Assembly (NCBI RefSeq): GCF_013426205.1
Contig: NC_089425.1
Location: 558,001-622,000, forward strand
Origin: Metarhizium brunneum
Lineage: Eukaryota; Ascomycota; Sordariomycetes; Hypocreales; Clavicipitaceae
Reading direction: 5' to 3'
Length of the DNA stretch: 64,000 nucleotides
The notes under the pieces are model-generated. The model had not been told where the DNA came from, made no database searches, and saw nothing but the letters and a program-made list of their open reading frames with translations. Below, piece after piece: positions 50,284 to 61,976 of this stretch (its first letter is position 1; the number at the start of each line of letters is the position of its first letter). The translations under genes and the position numbers were made by a program.

Positions 50284-53098
50284 CTAATCTCGAACCCGTC
50301 GCAGCTTCCCAGTCAATTTCTTGAGCGTCCTTCGTTTCTTGGTCGTCGAAGGATTAGGTGGCTCTGTGCTGAGCGCGGATTGAACAAGACGTAGACTTTC
50401 CGCCGCCCGACACGTACGGGGATGCTCCTCCCAAGAATTCGCTTTCTCTTCTCAAGCACCTCCCTCAGCATTAGTGCTGTTTCATCTAGTTTGCCTTGGT
50501 CACCTAGCATAATTGCAAGGTTATTCATCGCCGAGATTGTATCCGGATGCTCATCGCCAAGAATCCGCTGTCCTTTCTCAAGCACCTCATTTTGTGACAA
50601 TGCAGCTTCGTTCCAGCGTCCAATCTCTGCGAAAAAAATATCAAAGCTTTCCACAGCCTCCAGCAAACCAACTTGGTCCCTGTCAAATACTGTTGAGGCC
50701 CTCCTAAAGCTTTGGACGTTGTCTACTAGAGTGACACAACTCGCAGCTTTGAGGCAGGCCCAGCCTTACGATCACCAATAACCTTCAGGTAATTATTGAG
50801 CAACTGTGAGGCAGCGTACCAAAAGCGCTGCACTCGTTCGTCGCTTTGTAGTCGATCGTAGCCCCAGGCATGTACAAGGCGGTGAATTGAGTATGAGGTT
50901 TGTCTCATCTTATGCTGGCAGAGCGAGTATTTCTCCAGAAGCTGAAAACATTCCTCCAAGTGAGGGAGGTCCACCCCATTTTGGCACCCTAAAATTAATG
51001 TCCATGGTGCGACCGTTGTTGAACATGAATCAATGCCTAAGCAGAAAAGCTCAAGGAAGATGTCTTCATAGTGAATAAAATACAACAACGTGAGAAGGCG
51101 GGATGCTTCCGGGAGGTGCCTGGACACCGCCGAGTAAGACGTCTCCCACACTGTCATAACGCTATGGTCATACCTTGCAACGAGTTCATCTGGCGTTTCC
51201 GAGAGCAGCTTCGGTCGATGGCGATGGAATTCATCAAGATATACGGATAAATTAGATGACAGCCGCGGGGTCTGTGACACATATTTTCCAGCCATGCTGA
51301 TTGCCAGTGCAAGGCACCCTAGCTCATGCACAATGAGTTTGGCTTCAGCTACCACATCATTACGTGATGGTTGTATCTCTGCGCAATTTAGGAACAGTTC
51401 GACACTTTGTGACTCTTCAAGTCCCCCAACAGAAACCCCTTCGAACGTCGACATAGATCTTGCGATAGATGCTCGACTAGTAATGATAATATGTATATTA
51501 GGGGATCCTGGAATGTATTCAGACAGCGCCACAAAACTTTTGTCTTTTTGGTGCAGATAATCGGCACCGTCGAAGACGATAAGAAACTTTCCAGAAGCTC
51601 TAGTAAACCAGCTGAGTACTTCTCTCTTCACATCATCAGGACTCGGATTGCATAGTAGTGTAGTAGGATCTGCTAGTAGTCGGTATATAGCCAGGAAATC
51701 TCGGTCGATAGATGCCGGTTGTTCCGCTTGAATCCAGAAGGTGGCACCATACTCCGTTCGAAAACGCTGCAGGTAGCTCAGAGCTAGCTGTGACTTTCCC
51801 GCTCCTCCCATACCCCATACACCTACCTTCTTTACCTCCCCTTGTCTATTGGGGCCGAGGGGTCTTACGAGCTGATTTCGGATGCTATCACGAAGAGTTG
51901 TTCGCTGAACAAACGTCTTCACTGGTGTAATTGAGCTCAATGGATAGCTCGGTATGTGACTACGTTCTACAGGAGAGGACGCTAGTCAGTATTCAGTATT
52001 CGCGACTAGAACATGACAGAGCAAGTGATTGTAGCTGAGAAGAACAAAGACTAACTTGTCTAATCTATCTTCAAAGCGCGCTCGACCTCTTCCTTGATTG
52101 TGCTCAAAACTAACTCGCACGCGAGGCTTTTTGCGGACTCGAATTTGCAAATGGTACTGTGATCAGCGTGCATGAGTATCTGTTTCTCACGCGTACCTTG
52201 TAGATTCTATGTAGCAGATTTCTTGTCAACGATCTATCGGGAGTCAGCACGATTGCTTTTGTAGGTTCATTCGCTTGACCTACAATGCCCATCTTGCCAT
52301 ATTCATATCCTTCAAAGAAGTTAACGACAAGACATTTCTCATATACATGGCGAGATTGCTCGGATCGTTTGGTCGCTTCGTTCGAGGTTTTCTTTAGGGC
52401 TTCAAGGAGGTCATTGCTTGGCTTTACCATGCTTTTTCTTACTATTTTGGCCACAATATCACCAACAGTAGCATAATTCCCGCCTTGCTGAGGGGTGGCA
52501 AAGAAAACGAGAAGACGCGTCGCCTCGACGATAGGTCTGTATGATACGTCTAATGTGGCTGAGACGAGTGCCTATAGGGCATTAGCATTGGTTATTGGGC
52601 ATAAAAGCCAGCACTCACCTCTTTGACGACCAATCCACCCAGACTATGGCAAATGAACACGAGAGGTTTCTGTGGATCAGTCTGCGTTGGTCAGGACAGA
52701 GCCCGAATTCAAATATGGCTAGTCGCTTGGGGGAATACCTTCCGCCTCAGATTAAGCCATTGTAGCGAATTTTTCGCGTGGTCATCGAGTTTGATAGCCG
52801 CTGCACCAACGGCAGGGCTCGAGTTATATTCGAACATCATCTCCCTGATGGGTCTGGAAAGGGCACCAGGGAGGAAATCATTAAGCCAGAGCTTATCGCC
52901 CATCGTCCATGTTTTTCGAGCGTGCTCATCGGTGTTCTTAAAGCTGAGGCCGTGGACTGCGACAACGCTAGTGGAATGATCTGGTTAACATTGCACGGCT
53001 ACAGGTGTGTGACGTAGAACATACTCTAGCTTGGCCACTCGGTGGGGGTGGTCATCGTAGACGCTGTCGAAGATGACTTTCAGACCAGGTTGAATCAT
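50284..53098 (-). pseudogene. NOD-like receptor: alpha/beta-hydrolase + NB-ARC + TPR, decayed
   Basis: From ATG 53098 the joined exons show an alpha/beta-hydrolase (VVAVHGLS, LWLNDFLPGAL, LVFICHSLGGLVVKE, LLVFFATPQQGG), an NB-ARC domain (51940-50726: Walker A GMGGAGKS, kinase-2 FLIVFDGAD, IIITSRA) and a TPR region (ILGDEHPDTISAMNNLAIML). This is the layout of fungal NLRs, which act in non-self recognition. Breaks: a TAG at 52207-52209 within the hydrolase end, a shift before RFEDRLDK near 52075, a one-base loss at about 50730 after KLRVVS, and another at about 50428 before EEHP. NLRs are a recurrent Starship cargo family. As it stands only the hydrolase and the NB-ARC frame could be made. Confidence 0.8.
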
Positions 53099-53904
53099 CG
53101 TCGGCGATCGGTAAAGGATTTGAATTGCTCATCAGGCTAGCATAAGGGCAGGTGGTGAGAAGCGCTTAAAAAGCAGGAGAGCTCAGGTCGACACAGGCTT
53201 GGCTGAACCATCGCAAGTTTAATGGACATTGATCTGAACGTTTAGCTGTCGCACCCACTGGTATCAACATTGAAAAGCCACTCTACACTAACTGGCAGCG
53301 GGGCGTTCGTGGCGTTAGGACGCTGAGAACACATGAAGAACGTGGCTGCATCGGGGCTGGCTGCGCAACTTACATATGGGACGGAACTCTGCATCCACGA
53401 GGCGGAATACTATTCATTGAGAGTGATATGGCAAGAAACTTTGTGGTTCAACTGGTGAGGTGTTGATTGAATGTATTTGACTGGATGATGCCACAAAGGT
53501 TGCACGTATCAAAACTTCCCTTTCATAGAGCGCGCCCTCATCCTAATGCAAAGGCAAACGCCGTCAACCATAGCTGAGGCGCGAGTCGCTGGGACTAGAG
53601 CAGCTTCTGGCGTCCCATCCTAATCAATTCAAACACTGTACGGCCCAGTAAGAGATAGCTTCCTTGTGAGCGCACATCAAGCTGTGCGATGTGCGAATGG
53701 CACAGAATCGTTCTTCCTCCTCGGAGGGAAAGAACCGCTAAGGAATAGCACCCATCAACCACTTAAGCGGCCGTGCATAAACCAAAGGATGCAGTATCGA
53801 CGCAGGGACAACGCGATTAAAGCTATAGTTGCATATTGCAACGTAGAGGAAGGGCCAACTGCAAGCCGGACTGATATGCCGCCAACAATGACGGTCTCCC
53901 CGAG

Positions 53905-54170
53905 AGCCTCCATGAGCCATCGGAACAACCCATTGTACAGCAGCGTTGCAGGTCCGGAGTGAGGCGATGACGGCGTCTGGGCCAGGTCCAGGTGATACAC
54001 CAATGACAGATTCGTAAGTGCAAGATTAAAGTGTACTTCTAATGGATTACTACGATGCCGTTGCGGAGCAGCGCATATCAATGAAGTAACCCAGGTTGGC
54101 CACACTCGCAAATACAGGCGCGAGCACCAGTCCATTCCGGGGCTCACAATGCAGGAAGACTGCTGAACGA
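53905..54170 (+). pseudogene. degenerate copy of the 48795 zinc-finger gene
   Basis: The block around 54012-54135 aligns base by base to 49022-49140: ATTCGTAAGTGCAAG against CTTCGTAAATGCAAG, TGCCGTTGCGGAG against TGCCACTGCGGAG, and CACTCGCAAATACAGGCG against CATTCGCAAATGCAGGCG. Stops (for example TAA in the finger) break the frame. Matching fades upstream of about 53905. Confidence 0.7.
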
Positions 54171-54939
54171 GCGCAAAACTCACCGAGACGTTGAGACACA
54201 GTCACTTTCACGGCAAGAAGAATCCACCAAGGAAGGTAGCTACCCTACCTCATAGTAGCAAGGGGCCGAATAGGGAGTCCAAATCAAAACTTAAGCAGCC
54301 GAAAAATCGTCACCGCTGTGCCATCGCTGGCTTCCTAGATTACGGGTTTCGCAGACCAAGGTTTAGTGGAGGTGGTCTATATATATTTACATGGTTTAGA
54401 TAGTTATAGAACTGAACATTTCCTGTCTAGTAATTCAGAATTCTCAAGCCAGCGGTGCTAGTTTTGCGAAGTGGCTTACTTTCATTGATAAAACTCCATG
54501 CCAAATTCGGTAACTAGCAGGGCTTGTATTCCAAATGCTCCGTGGAACACGCCAGTAAAGTCTTGTTGTAGAGTCTGTCCCGGAGCTGGGGCGCTGTGTG
54601 AATGCCACTGGATTCAAGTCCCCCGCAAGGGATATCATAGCTAAACAACCCGGTAGACGGATCGCTCATCTTCACTGTCGTCGAAGGGATAAACAGGTAG
54701 TAGCCGTCTAGTCTACGTCATGAGTATCTTGTGCTGGACACATAGGGACAACTTCAACAGTGCTTGGCACTCCGCAAGCTACGGTCAGAATAAAATATCA
54801 ATGATCTATCTAGTTTACAGAACTACACCTGGACAGGCCTCATTAAACATTTCAACGGGCTATTATTCCCAATCCATGGGACCCCACTCCAGCGTGCCAT
54901 CCTCCTGTCTAATCTCACGCTGCTTTCCCATTAAAATCT

Positions 54940-56165
54940 TAATCTCCTTTAGAGCAATAATATATATAACCTTTAACCCCCCTATTATTTCTATTATAAT
55001 TTATTATATATTATATATCCCTAATAATACCTCCTTTAACTCTCTTAAGGCCTTTTATTTATTTCTTAATTTTTTTACCTACTATAACGCCTAATTTATA
55101 CTTTTTATTCTTAAAGTTATATATAATAAATTATTTTTATTTAATACTTTTCATATATTATAATAATAAGAGTAATATAGCTATTTATTTAACTTTTTAA
55201 AAGGTAATTTATTATTTCTTAGTTTACTTATTTCCCTTTATATAAAAACCTTAAAAATATATAATAAATTTATAATAACCTATTTAATTAAGGCATTAAA
55301 TCCTTTAAAATCTAGTTTAAAATTACCCTTTATATCTTTTAAAGTAAACTTATATACTAATAATATTAAAGTATAATAATATAAATTACTAAAGCTAATA
55401 AGCTTCTAGTAAAAATAATACTAGGTTTATTAAAAGCAGTAAAAGGCCTAAAAATAAGCAGGGGTTCCCGCTTTAAAAAACACTATACTTACTTCTTTTA
55501 TTATTATTATTATTAAAGTAATAAAAGGCACTTATAAAAACATAAATCTTACTTTATAGTAGTATATATTAAATATTTAATATAAAAAGGCTAAATAAGG
55601 TCCTTTTTTAGGCATTATAAGGTAGTAACTTAACTACATAATTAAATAAATTTCTGTAATATTATTAAATTAATATAATATATAATTTAGGACTTATTTA
55701 AATAGTTATTTATAGACGGTATAAATGCATAATTTTAGATTAAGATTCCTGGATTATAAACCTTAGTAATAAATTCTAAAAACTAAGGTAAAACCTAGCT
55801 TATTTATAAAGGGATTATATATATTTAAATATAATAAAATTAAGAGCCTTAAAAGTATATTTTAAGAAAACTATCTTTTAAGCCACGGGTTTCTTAAGTT
55901 TACTTGTATATAATAAAAGTAATTTAAGTAATAATAATATTAAAGAATCTAAAGGTATTTAATTATATTTAAAAGATAATATTAGATTTATAATTACTTA
56001 ATTAGAACTGGTCATGATTTCTAAATATTATTAGTATATATTAACTAATTACTCTTATATAATTATATAAAGCAAATTCCATTTAGATACTTTAGGCTAT
56101 AGTAGAAATTTAAGTGTTTAATAACTAAAATAATATATTATATTTCCCTTTAAAGATCATCTATA
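54940..56165. other. extremely AT-rich tract with RIP signature
   Basis: About 1.2 kb with sharp edges. Lines 55021, 55081, 55201 and 55321 (60 bases each) contain no CA and no TG dinucleotide, although AC, CT, CC and GG remain. The few surviving CA are mostly in GCA. This is the pattern expected when C in CpA has been turned to T on both strands, that is repeat-induced point mutation of a former repeat. No gene is readable. Confidence 0.85.
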
Positions 56166-56397
56166 TATAGTACGATGGGGTTGCCTCCTCAGCGTTTCAT
56201 ATACGACCAAGAATGATATAAGTGTAACGGGTCAAGCCGCTTGAACGGCGGCCGTGCCGCCTATCTCCAACTCCCCCAGCGGGTTTCATTCTAGAAGCTT
56301 CTGTGGAGGCATATTGGAAAGATATAAGGCGCTGTTATTATGTAGACTTCGCTTTTCTTTCTTCATCTTGATAGTAAACAGCATAGGGACTAGTTAG

Positions 56398-57453
56398 TTG
56401 AATCAACTCACTAGAGGCCTTTCACACCCACAGGGGCTCTGTCAGAAACTCTCAAGATCGAACTTGTGTTCTTTGCAGGCTGTCTTCAAACATTGCAAAT
56501 ACCTCATTATTGATGAGAAGTCTATGATTGGCATTAAGTTGCTAGGCCTTCTGGATCAACGTCTCAGAGAAATCTTCCCAGCCCGTCAGGATGAGATGTA
56601 TGCCGGCATCAACATCTTTGTCTGTGGCGATTTCCACCAACTTCCTCCTATTGGAGCTACTGTGATGTATTCAAATCTTCTCAACGCGCGAAACGCTGAC
56701 TTTTTGGCCGGCCAGCAAGCATACCGAGCTCTGGATACAACAGTCCGACTAACACAGTTGATGCGGCAAGATGGCGACGACGAGGAGACGCTTCAGTTCC
56801 GCCGCGCGCTCGAAGAGTTGAGGGTTTATCAAGTATCCCAGCAGAGTTGGCAGCTTTTGAATACGCGAGTACAGAATGAACTAACTCATAATGAGGTAGA
56901 GTCCTTTAAGGATGCACTGCGTCTTTACTTTCGTCGAGAGGAGGCTCATGTGCACAACCACCAGCGCCTCCGCGACTGCAAACAGCCTATCCTTAGAATC
57001 AAGTCTACGCATACGGGCCAAGGCGCGGAGGGGGCAAACGATAACGAGGCAGATGGGTTGGATCCTCACCTTTGCATCTGTCTAGGGGCGAGGGTTATGT
57101 TAACAGAAAATATCTGGGTTGAGAACGGCTTGGTGAATGGGTCTATGGGGACGGTGAGGGATATCGTCTGGAGAGAGGGCCAAGATGCTACCAAAGATAT
57201 GCCGACTGCAATTATGGTAGAAGTCGATGATTACGAGGGTCCCAAGTTCCCCGGCACTGACTACATCCCCATCTTCCCCGTCACCAGGCGATTCGAATAC
57301 AAAAAACGTGACTGTTCGCGCACTAACTTCCCCCTTCGCCCTGCGTACGCTATCACGGTGCATAAAGCGCAAGGATTGACGCTGAAACAAGTGGTCTTAA
57401 ACCTAGAACGGAAGGACCATGCGCCAGGATTATCATATATTGCTATATCTTAA
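56398..57453 (+). pseudogene. Pif1-like helicase fragment (Helitron- or accessory-type)
   Basis: A 351-codon frame holds the Pif1 core without its start: YLIIDEKSMIGIKLL (Walker B region), FVCGDFHQLPPIG, RLTQLMRQ, ARVMLTENIWVENGLVNGSM (with GTV), and ITVHKAQGLTLKQVVLNLE. The Walker A (GxGKS) and N terminus are missing upstream, where the RIP tract ends. The end breaks off at LSYIAIS just before the usual SR of YVA(L/I)SR. AT-rich sequence follows. It is therefore truncated on both sides and non-functional. Such helicases are carried by Helitrons. Confidence 0.82.
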
Positions 57454-57856
57454 GTTAAGAAACTCTCTTTTATTATGTTTAAGATGCTGTTTAATTTAAG
57501 TTAATTTATAATTAAAGTGAGCTCGAACATGAAGGATAGGGAAAGGGATTGGGACCTGCGCACACTCCAGTGCTTGTAAATTAATAGATTTGTTTATCAC
57601 GTCAAATATAGTAAAATATGAAGACGAAGATGCAAAGGAAGGATTTTCATGATGATAAGCTTGCGCTGGCATCCTAGTTGCGGGGGGCACGGGGGGCCGC
57701 AGGTCCCTCGTTTTCTTGCCAATTTATAGCCAGACATATAAAGTAAGAGCTATCTTCTAACCTTTTATTGTAGCCTTTGCAATATAATACCAGTTTTCGC
57801 TACCACGCTTTTATTAACATATAAATACTATTATTACTTATTATTTGCTAAAAATC

Positions 57857-58132
57857 ATGAAGCCTTCCACACTCGCATTTGCTCTTGCTATGGCTACTCA
57901 AGCAGCATGTCGTCAGGTGACCGAGGACGAGACGCAGGTGATAGCTGGGTGCTTTCCACTCTTTAAAACGATCTGGCAACGACCTTCAAGCGAGCAAACA
58001 TTTCTTATTCAATCTTTACAATTTTGCAAGATCTCTGTTAGAGACGATCAGGGTCTGGATCGCCGTTTTGTTCAAATCCAGTGCCCAGAGGTAAGTTGGC
58101 ATTACCCTTTTATTGCCGGCCGGGAAAGCTAA
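57857..58132 (+). CDS. possible small secreted protein (first exon)
   Basis: From ATG 57857 a signal-peptide-like start (MKPSTLAFALAMATQAACR) is followed by about 60 hydrophilic residues with three Cys (AGCFPLF, QFCKIS, IQCPE). A perfect GTAAGT donor follows IQCPE at about 58090, so the rest is likely in a later exon that I could not place. The frame otherwise ends at 58132. Could be a truncated effector-like gene. Confidence 0.4.
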   Translation: MKPSTLAFALAMATQAACRQVTEDETQVIAGCFPLFKTIWQRPSSEQTFLIQSLQFCKISVRDDQGLDRRFVQIQCPEVSWHYPFIAGRES

Positions 58133-59493
58133 AAAACTAGTAGATGTCTCCGTGAGGATAAGGACTATTGTTAGCTGCGTGTAGGCTGCAGATTGGGCCT
58201 ACTACTTGTTCGATTCTTAGCTGTTATAACCTAGTCAGGAGAAACTGCCACGTGACTAAAGCGATACATTGACGGTTATAGCAGCTAGCGAGATAGATTC
58301 AACATCATCTCTAATAAAATATAGTTTACATTTTGCTCTTTATATTTTATATAAGTACCGTCAAATCATGGTTTTAAATATTCGCATAACATGAATTCTC
58401 CACTAAGGCTTGATATAGCTCGACGCTTTGCTGTTACGGCTAAGGTTCCCAAGGGATAAACTAGTCGTAGTTTATGTTGGCAGAGCCACTAGGGCAGTCA
58501 ATCTGAGCAGCTGGGTGTTACGTTGGTAATAGGTCGTAGACCGTAACCAAGTGATCAGAGTCAAAGAGTAGTAAGCGAAGCTTAGGTCAATGTAATGATC
58601 TGTGTTGAAAGCTAATGAGCTAGAGCCTATCTACGGAGTGGATTTGGGGGTCCTTATATACAGGATGGTCGCTGTTTTCTGGGGGCGAGTATTGACTTGT
58701 GTGAGTCGTCCTGATCGCAACGCGATCATATCGACTTACACGGTCATCGCTCTGGTCGCAAGACGATTCCTGCGATCACCTTTCGCGCACGCTCCAACTA
58801 TTCTTGCGACATAGGCCTTTGTCCCTCCGCGGGGTGGCTCATGCGGTTGGCCCATTCTGCGTGTCACAGCACCATCACGACTTGTCTAAGACACTCACGT
58901 GAGCACAGACCATTAGCGCACCATACAGCTGTAGTCTAGATAGCTTCCTCTTCCCTCCTCCTTAAGGCACAACTACGTTACTACTAGCACCTAAGATTCG
59001 CCCCGTGATGGTGCAGATGAGTCAATGTGTTGCTGGAGTCTGGACAGGAGACATTGTCTTCCGTTTATTGCTGCGGGTAAGTGAGCAAGAATTAGCTCTG
59101 GGCAGGGCCAGCCTTTTAGAACGAGCGCCGTCGTACTTACAACGGCCACTTTCTCTCCCGGCGCCATGAAAACGAGACTGCAAAGCAGATTGCATAAATA
59201 TAGCTACTTTTCAAAATAATTCATAATATTTTCAAAGTTCACAAAGTAGCTAATGACGTGTTACAATTCTAGATATGCTACATACAGGACACGCTACTAT
59301 AGCTGTCTAGCCTTGTTAACCTCGTGGCGAATGTCTTTATTCCTTTCCAGCTCCTTCCAGATCTTCTGCTCTCTCTTTTAGACGCTGTAGTTTACAAAAG
59401 AATTTGGCGCCCTCCCGAGTGTCGGTAAACTTTTTCTATCCACGATTCCTCTTGCTGCTCTTGTCATCCTTGGCACGGTTGAAGTCCTCTAGC
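58133..59493. other. no gene recognised
   Basis: About 1.36 kb without convincing coding sequence on either strand. The longest open frame (58602-58814) has no features. Confidence 0.4.
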
Positions 59494-60298
59494 TTAGGAT
59501 TCCTGAGGCTTGCGGTCTGCACGACATTCTTCCGTGCTTGAATACTGCTTGGGTTCCTCTTCTCTATTCCATACTGCAAGCTCGCAATACTTCTTTGTTC
59601 CCATACAATTCTCGAATTGCCCAGGTAAGCAGATATCAGGGAGATTATCTTCTCCAATAAACGGTAATAGGCGCGACTTTGTCGAGGTCAGTCCTCCATC
59701 CCATGTTTAAAGGGGGCCAGGGGATTACCTATTTACTTACAGTCTTTTGCGGTTGCTGCTCAAGCGACTTTGTAGATTCCTGTGTGCCAGACGTTGTGGT
59801 TGATTGCTCTTGGCTCGGGTCCTGGGGTTTCTCTCTGATACACCTGGCAATTGACGCGATTAAAGAGTCCTCAGTGAATCCTTGTTCGGGGTTTAGTTTA
59901 TGCTCGTTCTCCTGTCGACATTCTTGACGATACTTTTGACAGGATTCTTTGGAAAGCTTTAGATCGTAGCATAAACCTTCGTTAGCCGCAGGATCTCTCA
60001 GCTTGATACAAGCCTTGACGTCCTTTTCAAATTTGTCGAGGCCGGCTTTAGAGAGTTGCTTGCTTTGAGCGTTGCTGTTGGCATCGATATATAGGTAGAT
60101 ACATTCAGGCCACACATAGTTGACGCAGTAAGGGGTTGACATGGAACCGCAACCACCAACCCAGGCTCCATAGACATCTGTTTCATCCGGAAGCTTTGCA
60201 CCATCGTCAGCTTCAGCACGCTTATCCTGAAGATGGGATGGGATAGCGAGTGCCTGGCCCGAGAGCACTGCAGCGACGATGAATGCGAAACCCTTCAT
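59494..60298 (-). CDS. secreted cysteine-rich protein (2 exons)
   Basis: Exon 1 (60298-59741) and exon 2 (59676-59494) join across a 64-base intron (GTAAGT donor, ACAAAG acceptor) to give 246 residues. A signal peptide is clear (MKGFAFIVAAVLSGQALA). Mature protein: GGCGSMSTPYCVNYVWPEC, a helical charged stretch with four more Cys (KACIKLR, LCYDLK, ESCQKYRQECRQE), a Ser/Thr/Gln-rich linker, and in exon 2 a second Cys module, FENCMGTKKYCELAV then EECRADR. The exon 2 module proves the splice, since it keeps the Cys-rich character. No family recognised. Features fit an extracellular effector-like protein. Confidence 0.72.
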
Positions 60299-60978
60299 AT
60301 CGAAATGATGAAAAGGCTTAGACAATAAAAATTTAAAAATAGGAAAAAAAAGACGACTGAATTTCTGGCCGAGGGCAAGGCAATTGACCGACTAAAGAGG
60401 ATGGTACAAAAGTCTCTAGAGATGTAGATGACGACGAGAATCTGGCAGCTTTTATGTTTTCTTTGCCCAGTGGTGATGGAAGCTCTAGGTACTATTATTT
60501 ACGATGGAGTTTGTACAAATATTATTACGTCATTTAATTGCGGTTATTCCGTACATCAATGCAGATCCCAGTTTATATCGCTTGACGTAAAGACTAGCAA
60601 TTCGTTGGGCGTGTACCCTTTGCGCTAGAATAAGCTTCCTTTTTACATTTCGGCCATGGTAAGGAGTCAAATCCATCTAATATTTATGCCAAATCTTGTA
60701 GTCGAGTCGTATGTTTATTCGGGACTCGTGCTCTAATGTTATTTATTCATGCAACAAACGTTGTCTAGTCAGTAAGAGTCTGTTTAGAGCTCGTATTTGT
60801 ATACTCCAGTCGGCATATCCCAGTCGGCATAGAGTGACGAATTTAATAAGCTGCTCAAGGCCGAAGTGGACTATCGATAATGTAACCAAGGGCTAAGGGG
60901 GCAGCCCTTGGGTTTGCTAGTATGTCTAATGACTACATAAAGTAAGATGGACGTTGGCAATAACCGTAGTTGGTTATA

Positions 60979-61970
60979 CTCAGGGTTCAAAGCCACTACA
61001 CGAAAATCCACATATGGACTCACATATGGTTCCATATCAATTGCACTCCATGCCACTAGAGCCTGCTGTGGATTCTCTTCACTCCACGGAACCCCGGCCA
61101 CATATGGCAATGGTGGAAATTGTGGTATTTTCTCCCGAGGTTTAACAAGTAGAACTATCTACATAGTAAATAGGACAGGTTCAAAGTATCTGTTAACTAG
61201 TATCCGTAACGGGCTAAGTGGGGTATCTCGGCTTGCGTTCCCGTCTCTGGTCCGGGTAGCGGGGCCGGACCTCCGACAAGGTAGTTTAGCTGCCCTGAGC
61301 TCAGGAGCTTAAGGTCTCTCTTTGTTTTGTTATTTTTTCTCTTTCTTCTATAACTTTGGTATTCGCATGCATTGCCTTGCCATTTGTTAATATACTCACT
61401 TAACCTGTTACAATATCCCGTGGTCAAGATATCATATTCAGGTCACCACCGTCACCTAAGGTCTTAGGTGGTGCGCATGAATGACCACCTGACTGGCAGA
61501 AAGTAGCTGCATCATCTGTGCATATGTTCATGGATCTGTTCCTCATATATTCTCATTAACCCTGTTATGGTGCTTATGTCAGCAGTGTGCAAAAGGTTAT
61601 TTGAACTTATTTCTGGTAGCGGGATAGTGTGATGACACTGACGAGCCGTAGCAATCGACTAGATGTTTTAACCATCGGCTTATACTAGACGTTACGCAGC
61701 TGTGTACGGGCAAGATTGGCGGACTTGTTGGGTCAAATACTGATAGAGCCATCGAGAGAATATTGGCGATACGGCAAGAGTCAGATGGAACACGGACTCT
61801 TGGTACCTGACTTGTAATCATCACTGTAATGTGGAAATCCTTGCCACATGTGGACTCACATCCATTATGGATACATATCCATCCATACCACGGCCGTGAT
61901 CTTAGTCATCATCCATATCCATTCCATATCCCCGAATGTGTAGTGGTGTGTAGTGGCTTTGAACCCTGAG
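60979..61970. mobile_element. element bounded by perfect 23-base inverted repeats
   Basis: The sequence starting CTCAGGGTTCAAAGCC at 60979-61001 is found as an exact reverse complement at 61948-61970, 23 of 23 bases. The 992-base unit has no long gene. It contains further near-copies of CACATATGG or CACATGTGG near both ends. CAGGGTTCAAA-type ends recall hAT elements, but the eight bases on either side do not match, so no target-site duplication is visible. Probably a non-autonomous DNA transposon or a remnant. The right end lies seven bases from the stop of the Pif1 remnant. Confidence 0.55.
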
Positions 61971-61976
61971 CGAAGG

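Noticed and set aside
54720..55094. 124-codon open frame running into the AT-rich tract
   Set aside because: It is composed of the RIP tract itself and has Ile/Tyr/Phe-biased content with no start context.
61197..61430. Candidate solo LTR (TGTTAACTAG... to ...CTGTTACA)
   Set aside because: Ends are TG..CA-like and the layout resembles 4503-4720, but there is no target-site duplication or second copy close enough to be sure.
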